Shown piece by piece: positions 44,601 to 56,400 of a DNA stretch of 64,000 bases (position 1 is its first letter; every line of letters begins with the position of its first letter). Source of the DNA: Aplysia californica (Eukaryota; Mollusca; Gastropoda; Aplysiida; Aplysiidae); the NCBI RefSeq assembly GCF_000002075.1, contig NW_004797614.1, positions 777,103-841,102 on the forward strand. The letters run 5' to 3'. The notes under the pieces are model-generated. The model saw only the letters and a program-made list of their open reading frames with translations. It made no database searches and was not told the DNA's origin. The translations under genes were made by a program, and so were the position numbers.

Positions 44601-47600
44601 ATTTTGGACATGCGGGGTTATTGGTACCATCTGAAAGCTTAATTATTTTTGTCTTGCTTTCAATGAAAATAATACCCATTAATCTCGAGGAGAAGTCAAA
44701 ATATTTGCGACTGAAGGCATAAAAGGCGTTGAGCCAAAAAACAAAATTTTCATAAAAACTGTCTAACACTAGCAGAAAATTGCCTGCTCCTTCGATTTCA
44801 CTATTTTGACAAGTGCTTGATTTCACCACGGTGCCTCACATTATTTGTATAGCAGAGATGTGAGTTTGAAAGTGGGGGTCTTTCAGTTTTGTCACATTGT
44901 CAAGTCCTACTGTCAGGTGATTAACCATGTTGAAATCATCGGTAATGTTGTCTGGTATGAATATATTCATTGTGTGTGTCATGAGTCGGTTGTCGTCATT
45001 TTTGTAATGAGAGACTACTGGATAGAGTGTCATCTGCCTCTTACAGAAGTGGGCAGACTTCACTACATAAAGGTAAGTTGTTTTTTCTATTCTTGGTAAA
45101 GTCCTCAACAAGAAGGACCTGATCTGCAAATGAAAGGAGTAGACAAATGATGTACAATGTACTCTTCTTTTCTAGCATACATCTAAATTGCAAAGGGGTA
45201 AAAAAAAGTCTGTGAACATTGTTTCATTGGCCTTATACATGATCTCACCTGCAAAGGTGTAGAAATTAACATGTAGGTGAACTCTTTATTCTAGATCTAG
45301 TATCAAATGCTTTAAAATTGAAAAATATTTAGAAAAGAAATCTATAATACGAGGGCTGTCCCACGGAAAACCGGAATTTGGCTGTAATTTGAAAACTATT
45401 CAATATTTTCACATTCTGTAAACGCACACTTGTAAAACAATCATTTAGAAATTTCCCGATTGAGCACCATGAGCATCGCACAAACCAAACGAGCACAGCA
45501 GTTCTCAAAAGATAGCTACCCCCTTGGAAAATTGGTCAAGGGTAGAAGTGAGGTCTGTCATTCGGTTTCTGACCGCAAAAGGTCTCAAACCTCTAGAAAT
45601 ACACACTGAAATAAAGTCAGTTTATGGGGAGAAAGTAATGGCAAAGTCACAGGTATATGAGTAATGTAGTAAGTTCAAAGCCGGGCACTCCGATATCAAT
45701 GACAAAGTTTACTCAGGATCTTGTTTTTCTGCCAAGACTGAGGACAACAAGAATCGCGTTAACGAACTTATTCAAACAGTCAGGCGCCTAAAAATTCGCA
45801 AAATTTGCGAGTCGCTAAACATTTCAAAGTCGACTGTCTATAGGATAGAGTTTGATGAGCTGCACTATTGAAAGGTCTCTGCTTGATGGGTTGGGGCCGA
45901 AAAAGACCAGCGGGGTTAATCATTTTGCAGCATGGCAACACAACGCCACACACCGCAAACGTCCCGAAAGACTGGTTCCAAAGGTTCGGCTAGGAAGTTC
46001 TACTACACCCCCCTCACAGTCCTGACTTGGCCCTGTCAGATTATCACCTTTTTGAACCAATGAAACGCCATATTTCTGGACAGCGATTCACCGACGACGA
46101 AGACCTCGTGGAAGCCGTGAACGATTGGTTGAAATCCCTTGACGAAAGATTCTTCAGGGAGGGTTGTCCAGCGAGATGGTGATTACATTGAGAAATAAAG
46201 CACATGTTGAGGTATGATGTGTTACACTTTTATTATAATAGGACAAAGATTTGTGCTTTTACGGACCTTTTCCGGTTTTCCGTGGGACAGCCCTCGTATC
46301 TATGGCCTGCAAAAAAAAAAAGCAAAAAAAAAAAGTAAATAATTTATAACCCCAAGTCCAAACTCCACCAAGACTGATTGTAGGGGTGCCTAGACCCTAA
46401 CTTAGCAACACAGAAAGAACAGACTGAAATTGCCCTCCAAGCTGTAGTTAAAAATAGTAAAAAGTGCCAAAAAAATTACCCACAAATGATCTAGATCTAG
46501 AAGAATGTAGATAATGTAGCCTAGATCTAGATCTAGATCAAGCTCTATTTTTCACCTCAAAAGTCTGTCAAAATTCCAATATTCCTCCTTTCAAATCATC
46601 AAATTGCTTTTTTTTGGTTAAAGGAACGAAATTACATTAAGATCAACAATAAATAACCCACGCGAAACTGAAACGTGCAAACACATTCTATCCGACGCCA
46701 TGCGATGTCACGTCCTTCCGAATCCGTCATGAAACTTCAGTGCATTTTTTACCATCAGCGCGATCGACTGCGAATGTCCATCCGAATCTAGAATGTTCGA
46801 CTCAAATTGCGCGTTTACGATGTTCTTTTGATCGGGATGATTTACTATTCCCTTTATTTACTCCATTCTTGTTTTTTTTCATCTAGTCTTATATCAAAGT
46901 TGAATGAATAAACACGAAACATTATCAGAAACTCTGACTTGATAAGAAAATGCGGAATATTTACGCAAAACTAACATTCTTGTCGATCGTCAGTAGGTCG
47001 ATTGCCATCGGATGGACAACATTCTAAACCCAATTGCGGACGAACCGTTCACACAAGAAGTCCAGGCCAGCAGCGAATATAAAGTATCCGTCCCCGCGAT
47101 TACGGGAACAAGGAAAGAATTATAGTTTTCCGTCACGTGGTATCGATAATAGCTTTCTTTGTTCGCGGTCGATCGCCATTTTCTGTCGGACGGACACGGT
47201 CACGTGAGATATATCGGCCCATAATTTCTTAACCTATGACAAAAAAACGAACTTTTTTCAAATTACACGCTCAGAATAAGTGTTAGTTTCACATGGGGGC
47301 AAGTTTTTCACAGACTTCATATAGAAAGGTAGGCTTAGAAGGCATTTTGAGAGCATCTTAATTCAGATGGACAGGTGTGGAAAAAATACCGCCCTATTAT
47401 CGATCCCTAGCCTAGGTCTAAGGACATGTAGGCTTCAGATTTGCTGTTGTAACAACTTTTCAAGGCTATTTTCAAAATTCTACACATTTTTGTGGAAATA
47501 TGAGTTTTTGGCCTTATCCAGATGAGCTATCTGACTAGACCTAGAAAATGGGAAATGGTGTCCTTCTGAAAAGTGACGATAGACAGCCTAAGATCAGTCA

Positions 47601-50360
47601 TAAAAAATGAACAATCAAAAAATGAAAAATTTTAATGGTTTTCTAGTTTATTTGAAGCAAACAACACAAACACAGTTTGAAAAATTGTTGATTTCAACAA
47701 AACATAATTTTATAGGCATTGAAACATCTCACCACCTCAGTGCGCATAAAATTGTGAAACCTGCCATATAGTATCTTTAAGTTTTTGTAAGTTGCCCACA
47801 GAGAGAAGTGTAAACATATTGTAGTCTTTAGTTGTTTTTTGTTTTAGAGAGAAGGGTAACATTATCCATCATCAAGTGCCAGATCTGGAACAGACATTGG
47901 TGATCTTGGCTTTCCATGCATCTCTTCTCTCAAATGCTCTAAAAAAATCTATATCCTGGTGTTTTCTCATCACCAATCAGTTCAAGTTTTCTAGAAAAGT
48001 TGTTTTGGGTTTATCCCTTTCTCTTTTTGCCGTTTATATTTCCAGTGATAACAAGATGTTCAAAGCCTTTATGTCGGTTCGAGTGTCCCAGAAACTGTAT
48101 TTGTTGCTTCTTTATTGTTTTAATTAATGAGCGGCCTACTTAATCTTCTTTCAGTACTTCCTCATTTGTTTTCCTTTCCTTCCATGGAATGCACAAGTCT
48201 CTGAAGAAACCACATTTCTGTTGCTTTTATTTTATTTTCACTATCTTTGGTAATTGTTCAGCATTTCACAACTGTATAGAAGAGGTAACCATACATATCC
48301 TTTTAAACCCTTAATTTAGTAGTCACTGAGATGTTTCTATGGGAAGTGAAATGTACTGTCCTTACTGTTTGTCTGTTGTGCAGAGAGAAAAATGTAATGG
48401 AAAAGTGTAGTATACCGTCCCTTGTTTTAGTTATAAAATATGGAAAAGTGTAATTTACTGACCCTAGTTTCAGTTATTCTAAGTGAGAAGTGCGATATGC
48501 TGACCTTTGTTTTAGTTATCCAAAGGGAGCAGTGTGATTTATTGACCCTTGTTTTAGTTATTTAATTAGAAGTGTGATATACTGACCCTTGTTTTAGTTA
48601 TCTAAACGAAAAGTGTGATATACTGACCATAGTTATAGTTATCGAAAATGAAAAGTGTGATATACTGACCATAGTTATAGTTATCGAAAATGAAAAGTGT
48701 GATACACTGACCCCTAGTTTTTGTTTGTCGTCCAGAGAGAGTTAAGTGCAATAATATCCTATGTTAGTTGTCATTAGAATTAAAGTGACCACAAGATAAC
48801 TGTGCTGGTTTTTTTTCCTTTTAGCTTGTTCAAGACCCTGGCTATTCGTTTCTTGAATGAAAATGTTTAGTTCATTGACATGGTTAAAATACTGTCTCTT
48901 ACTTGCTTATTATTAGATGTTTTGAGGTGTACTTAGGCTTTTTTTGTATATTTAATTCCAGATAAATATGAAAGTGAGAAAGAGCAGATCGAAAACACAA
49001 TACAAGAACTGTCCGCCAAGATAGAAGAAGAATTTACAGGTAATATATTTGAGAAGTTGTTTCAGTAATGCCTCCTTTAAAGGGAGGAGTACGAATGTGT
49101 AGTCCACTCTTGTTACTATGTATGTCATAGTGTTTCATGTTTATGTTTATAATTTGATACATTTTTTCTTGAACATTTTGTATCTGATTATTATCAGGGT
49201 GACTGCCGGGCCCCTGGAATTTGAGGAAATCTGTAAATTGCCCCAGGAAAATACATAAAAGTTCTCAAATATTTGAAAACCAAATCCGATTGTGTCCTTG
49301 GATTCATTTTTGCCGTTTGCGATTGTGATATTCATTCGGCTTTTCCCGGCCTGAGAGTATGTTTAGCGCGAACAGGCGGCTATGGCACCAAGCGGAAGTG
49401 TATGCGTGACACTGAAGCTTGATCGGGAAAATCAAGGTCTACATTCGCCATCGTTACCAACCCAGAAATTTGCTGGTAGTTGTCTGATGTTGTTGTTGTT
49501 AGCGATCCAGTAGCATCTGAGCGTTAACTCTTCTGCATGATGCCATTCGGTAATAGTTGCATGTTTGTTCTAATTGTTGTCTTGAGGAGTAGAGGCAATT
49601 AGATGTGTGGGGTAGCTTGGGAAGAAAACATCCCCTTAAATCAGTTAGTTTTCTACATAACTGATGATGTTCCACTGTCTCTGAGGGGTAGTCACATAGT
49701 GGGCAGGCAGCAGACCGCTTTACTCCTATTCGGTTGAGATGTTGGTTGAGGGGTACATGTTGTGTTCTAAGTTGGAAGATTATGGATTGATCTCCCCTCC
49801 TCAACTCATTGATTGGATCTTTGACCAGTGGTTTAATTCATGTGGCCATACATCTTCCTTCCTGTCGTACCTGTGGCCCAATCATTCATCCACTCTTCCT
49901 TGAGGTTTGACTTGATCATTTGGCAGCAGGTGGTGTAATTCGTAGGAATTTCAGGCTGAAGGAGGCTAGCTCCTTTCTTTGTAGTAGTCTGGATAACGCA
50001 ACATTTGTAACATGCAGGTTGTGCATTACAAACGCTGTGTTGCCATGAAAATAAATCAATATTTTTCCTGCGCTCTCACTTGTGAGGAAAGAAAAAAGAA
50101 AGTCTATACGAGCATCTTGTTGGTCTTGCCATCGTGACCGGTCAGTGAACCTGCCTGTTCGCATCACATTGTGAGTACCGGCGATTGTTGGGGTCACCAA
50201 AGTTCATTCAAAGCTGGGAAGTATAGGACTCCGGAATGAGGGGATTATTGATTTTTAAAAAAAATACACTTGGGGGAGGGGGATGGGGTTGAATGAAAGC
50301 AACACCAGATGACAGAAACTGAAATTGAAAGCAAATTTTAGTATTTTGAATTTTGATTAC

Positions 50361-50411
<51 letters not shown>

Positions 50412-50413
50412 TG

Positions 50414-50456
<43 letters not shown>

Positions 50457-53400
50457 TTTTGTAAGTGTTTTACGGCCCTCGCAACTGCATACGGTCATAT
50501 GAGCACGCGGGACACATTAAACATTTTCAGTTGGAAGGAAATTTTGAATTTTGCGCGGGTGGCGGCCGAAGCCTACTCTTATCGATTTTAAACCAACAAG
50601 AGATCTTTAACGTGCGCAACTTGCACACGCGACCTCCAAGATTTTTCGCCCTTGTCTGAGAAGGCTAGGTGTAGATCTTTCTTACCAGAAGATCAGGGGT
50701 GTGGCTGAAAGATAGTAAAAACAGTGCTTCCACTCTTCCGTATTTTTACAGAAATCCGTACTTTCTGCCAGTTCCGTACTTGTCCCTCCATCATTATCAA
50801 CTCCCTCCGTAAAAAAACTGCGACAGTGCAGGACTGCTGAAAGTCCGTACTCGCCTTCGTATCGTCTTGTATAAGTTACGGATATTTACGGTAATTCTCT
50901 CGGCAACAAGTTAACGTTATAGAAACCTACCAAATTGTGCATTTCCTGCAATCGGACATTATACCGCTATGTCCCAGTCCCATGCATTCATTGTGTGTTG
51001 GTCGGCAGTACATTTTTTACCTGCAGATGGATCAAAGTCTGGCGAGTCTTTTGTGCCACTTTCTTCCTTTCTGTCATTCACTCATTCCTTCTGTCTATCT
51101 TCGGATTGTTGCCGCGGCTGGAAAATCTGCGCATTGATCAAGACTGATTTTGATCTTAGACAGAAAGTTACTGTCGGAAAGAAACTTTTTTCGCAAATTT
51201 TATCTAGGTCTAGAGAAGTGATCAATTCGAAGATTCTACGGCACGTGAACGCAATATAAGGGCCGCGATGAAAAAAATATATGCTGATACACGGGCGTGC
51301 CCACTACGGATGGGATCGGGCGATTCCGCTGATCGCCCGACTCGGTCCAACAACCGTGTTTGCTTTGAAACTGAAAACAAACACGTTTGTTTTTGAGGCT
51401 ATCGAGTCCGGCGATCGGCCCTATCGGCCGATCCCGTCCATAGTGAGCACCCCGTATAAAATCAAGAATAATTCAAGGTGGTGTTCCGAGGTTGTGACAG
51501 GCGACTTTCAGACATGAAAATTTAGAAAAAATGTGGGTATACGCTGTGCAACCATATTTTGAAGGTACACCTATTCATTATTCCCAGGTTTGCCTGCTGT
51601 CAATGGTGCGACTACAAATTAATTGAATTATAGTAGCAATGAAAGGGGAACCTGCTTTTAAACATTTCCAGCATTGGAAAGATATGCTGGTGATGAAGTC
51701 AAACAAGACAAAATGTTGGTGAAAAAATAAATATTATGGGCTGAAGGCAATATCTTCAAAAAGGCTCCCAAATGCCATTTTCTACCCTCTAAAAGCACTA
51801 AATTTCAATTTCTTCGGGGGCTTCGCCCCCTGAACCCCCACCAGGACTCTGTCCCTGACTTACTTTTCAGCTTCAGCTGGTGGAAGCACTAAAAGGGAGC
51901 CAAGGAGAAACAGTAGAAAGGCTGCAGAAAGAGTCAGCACCCAGAGGAGGGGGCAAAGGAGGTGAGGGGGTGGGGCAGAAAGTGGAGACGAAAGCAGACG
52001 ACAGAACATTGCTAGAGAGCAGGAAAGGAGATAATTTTAGCGAAGAAAATTCTTCAGTCACTACTCGGCTTCAAACTGGGGACCTTTGAATTAACCTCTA
52101 GGCCATGAGAGCCCCCAGAGCTCTCTGCAAAGAGTGCTTTGATGCATGCCTTGTGTAGAATCGGGATTCGTCATACTCATACCTTGTAAGCCGAGTTTTT
52201 AACTAAAGGGTTTGCGTTTCATTGGATGGGTGATAGTAAATTACATGTATTGTATATCTATATATTTTAACTTTCTGTTCAAGATTCACACTTTCTCAGT
52301 GTCATTGCATCTTGCCCTCCAACAGTTCTTACACCTTTTTACACAGTGTCATACTATTTCCTATTTGAGACAAGCTGAAATGAAAGCCTGATATTGCAAA
52401 TCGAGAGCAAATTAACCTGCACACATACCTCTTGTGAGAATAAAGAGTTGCTACATAATGATACCTTTGGGTTCCCATGTCTCAGGCACAACAGAAGAAC
52501 TGAGGAGACAGTTGAAGCAATTCTCCACTCAGGTCCAAGCCAAGAACAGAGAGTTACAAGAGGTAGGTTTTTACACTGTCAATGTTCCTAACATTTCAAG
52601 ATTTTTTACAGGTGTTTCCTCTTTGTGGATGTGTTGATATTTCTTTGTGGATATGACTTAATGCAGTGGTGTTACTGTGTCCATTCTTGCTATGTTTTCT
52701 GTATAATTATAAACTGGTGTACTCAAGCAAATGATTGTGATCATAGTCTAGTCTATGAATGGTTGTGGGGTTTTTTTAACTGCTGTAATTCTTATGTGGA
52801 CTGTTATTAAATTTTCCGTGTGACTTTAAATATTTTCTGGGCCTTAAAAGAGTGGTACTTATTCGGACTCTGTTACACCCGACTAGGGCAGTGCTACTGA
52901 CTGAAGTTGTCTTTAGGCCATTCCCGGGGGGGGATATTAACATGTTCTTATGCACAGTAAAATTGTAAATGGGCTGATTTATCAATGTCATGCTCATACT
53001 GTGCTGGGACAACATAAGGGGAACTGCTGCTTTTTCTTTTCTGATCCTTACTATCGTCATTTTCCCTCTACTTCTTTTGTATGTTTGTCACTCTCTTGTG
53101 AACTGCTATTTCCGGGGTCCCTTGATAGTCAAAGCAAACTTTGTGCTGTTGAAACTAGAGAAGTGAGCATAGTAAGCCTAATTCCCTGCTTGGACTTCTC
53201 TGTTGACATCCACCCCTTGGCGCTCATTTGACCTTATGCAGTTGTGAGCACCGTAAAACCTTTATAAAACAAGTGGACTGTGTTATTAACTTTTTTCAGT
53301 GACTTTTGATATATTTCAGTGCAATAGGAAGCAAGATGAACTGACGTCTGAGCTGGCCCGGTTTGAGAAAGAAACCAACAAGCTGATGGTGGAGTCGGGA

Positions 53401-56400
53401 AAACTGCAACAAGAGGCAGAAGTGAGAATATATAAGAGAAATGAGCTTGCTTTATGCCTGTAAACATGGTCTATATTGTGCCTGATCTTTGAAAAAGCAC
53501 ACAAGTGTACAACATGGTAGAGAGAGATGAGTTTGCTTAATGTCTCTAAACATGGTCTTTATTTTGCTCATTCCTGACAAAGTGGATACATGTGCATGAC
53601 GTGGATAAGATGAGTTTTGCTTTATGTCTGTAAACATAGTCTTTATTGTGCCTGTTCTTTGGCAATGAACATACATTCATACAGTATGATTAAGTTGTAT
53701 TTGTGTATAACATTTTCTTTTTGTTGTGAAATAATATAATGTGTTATTGTGGACAGCTCTGTAACAATACCAACCTGTCTATTGTGTTCTCTTCCTGTTT
53801 CAGACCAACAGTGAAAAGATCGAAGAAAGGGATGCTAAAGTCCGGGAGATGGCCGAAGAATACAACTTTACAGGTGAAGATTTGTGTGTCTCTACATTGG
53901 CATTTTGTCACAGTGCTATCAAAATGGCATAATTCAGAGTTGTGCCAAAATGCAAATGCCTTTTTTTTTGTTTGGTGCTACTATATCTATCTTTTGGTAT
54001 ATTCAAAACAAAAATGCACCAGCAGTCACAAAAGTAACATGCATGGCAAGTTTTACCATTATTAGATGATAAGTAGTCTAGTTAAACAGTTGTTGGTTTT
54101 TTTCCCTGTGTCTCAAAAGTAACAAAAATGACATGTGGCATTTTGCTAGTGCAGTCATGAGTTGGGCAAATTGACCATACTTGAGTTCAACTCTGAGCAA
54201 ATTGACCATACTTGTAACCTGCTCAGAGTTCAACTCTGAAGGTAAAGACCTTTGTGTTGTTAACGTTTGGTCTAATTGTCTATGTGTACAAACTTTGAAG
54301 GTAGAAATCTTGGGTTATCTGTGTCAGTTGTCAGTGATTGCTTACGAATGATTGGCTAACGGCTTTTGTTTAAGTCCTAAAATCCATGCTTCCTTTCATT
54401 TCATGTTTGAAGATTTCAGATTTCTTCAGTTATGAATATGTCTGCTGAACATAATAAGTCTGTTTTCTATGCTCTACAACTTTGATCTCTTTCAGGATTT
54501 GAGGGTGCTGGAGAGATATCGGACTCTAAATATGGCCAATTTTTCAAAGAGCTGAAGGAAAAATTGCAGATCATGATGGATGAAGCTAGGAAGAAAAAGG
54601 TTTGAGATATTGATGAACTAACAGAATTACCTCATTGTATTCTTTTCGTATTCTGAACTTTAACTCATTGACTACTGGGCCCTTTCACCAGTCACTAGCA
54701 CTGAATACTGGCATTTTTTTGAGTATTTGAAAACACCACAACTCTCAAAATTACCCTATTGTAAATATTTTTTGACACAATAAAGTTACAATCAAGCTTA
54801 ATCTAATACCAAAAAGATAAATTTGTCTGAGTCTAAACTTTAATTTTTATGCTTTTAAAAAAATTGGCATTAATTTGATTTTCCAAAAAATTTCCCAGGA
54901 CGTGACAGATAGAATGAAATTCACAACGAAAACTAAAATAAAAGTTCAGAGCATTCTGTTTTGATTTGTATGCATGTGTGAGTGTATGGTGAAAATATAA
55001 AAGCTGGTCTGTGCCTTTATTCAGACCCATGCACTGAATTGCACAGGGTGTCCAGCAAGGTCGTAAAGCCTTTAAAAAAAAAAAAAAAAATTCACACCCT
55101 GGTCGTAAATGGTAGTAAATATGCTGTGAAGGTAGTAAACATTTGGTTATTGGTCGTAAATTAAACTGCGTACAGAGTGATGAGGCCAGCAAGACTTTTC
55201 TGTAAACGGAGTCATAGCCACGGTGCTCAGCGATTACCAAGTCCGATCTTTTGTCAAAATAGTACAACGATCTTTGAGTAGTATCAGTATCGCGGAACTC
55301 GAATATTTGAAAACCAAATCCGATAAGGTCATTAGGCTCCTTTTTCCTGTCGCGATTATAATATTCGTTCAGCTTTTCCCCATCCGAGAGTACGTTTCAT
55401 ACAAACAGGTGGCTATGGCAGCAGGCGGAAGTGTATTTGACACCAAGGCTCAATCGGGAAAATCAAGATCAACTTTCACCTTCGTTACCACCCAGAAATT
55501 TCCGGGGATAGACTGATAACGCAACATTATTTTGTGACGTGCAGGTTGTGCAGTATAAACGCTACGTCGCTGCGTAAATAAAATTTAATTAATACTCGGA
55601 CTCGTCACTGTGCTGTCACTTGTGCGGGGAAAAAAAAGAAAAGAAAATACAAGCGTTGTCAGATTTTTAGATTGCTGGGCTCGCCATCGTGACAAGTCAG
55701 TGAACCTGCGTGCGCTCGCATCACAGGATAGGCTACGGCATAGTGTGAGCACCGTTGTTTGTTGGGGTCATCAAAATTCATTCAAAGTCTGAGCGTTGCG
55801 CTGTATAGGACTACAGGATGGGGCTGGGGATTATTGATTTATTTTTTTTAAAGATACACTCCTGGGAGGGGGGGGAGTGCTGAAGGCAACACCAGAGGAC
55901 AAAAACTTGGAAGCAAATTTCATAATTTTGATTAGATTTAGAGCTCTCTGTAGAGAAGCTTTACAGGCCGACAGATGAACTGAGCAGGACAGCCCTATTT
56001 ATGACTGATACCAGCCTTCAAGTGGGATGCGATCAAGAAGAAGAAGAAGAGAGAGCTCTCTGCGTTGATGAAGGCCGCATGTGGAATCGGGATCCTTCAT
56101 ACCTTGTAATCCGTGTTACTGAACTAAAGTGTTCGCGTTTCATTGGATGGGTGATAGTAAATTATAACTATGACGTAGCTTTCTGTTCAAGACTGGTAGG
56201 AAATTTCGAATTTTGCCCGGGTGGGGGCCGAAGCCTACTCTAACTGATTTTAGACCGCCAAGGGATCTTTAACGTGCGCTACTTGCACACGGGACCTCTG
56301 AGATTTTTTGCCTTTTTCCGAGAAGGCTAGGTGTAGATCTTTCCTACCAGAAGATCAGGGGTGTGGCTGAAAGACAGCAGTAACGAGCCAGGGAGTAGCA

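Larger units (their letters stand above)
43697..47765. mobile_element. 4.07 kb insertion with 17 bp inverted ends, splitting the array
   Basis: GGCAGGTTTCACAATTT at 43697 and its exact inverse AAATTGTGAAACCTGCC ending at 47765 are bordered by ATAT on both sides. Array-like sequence (AGAGAGAAGTG) stops at the left edge and resumes about 35 bp beyond the right edge. The interior lacks long frames but carries a small inverted-repeat element (44569-44840) and a mariner (45350-46296). Superfamily not identified. Confidence 0.65.
49195..52345 (+). repeat. Dispersed repeat DR1, copy 2 (RAD50 intron 9), split by three insertions
   Basis: Body pieces at 49195-49487, 49981-50345 and 52118-52345 join in the order seen in copy 1. 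The start is CAGGGTGACTGCCGGG rather than CAGGGTGTCCAGC, but both lead into ATTTGAAAACCAAATCCGA. Insertions: a LINE end (49488-49980), a SINE (50346-52117), and a hAT-like element within that SINE. Confidence 0.75.
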
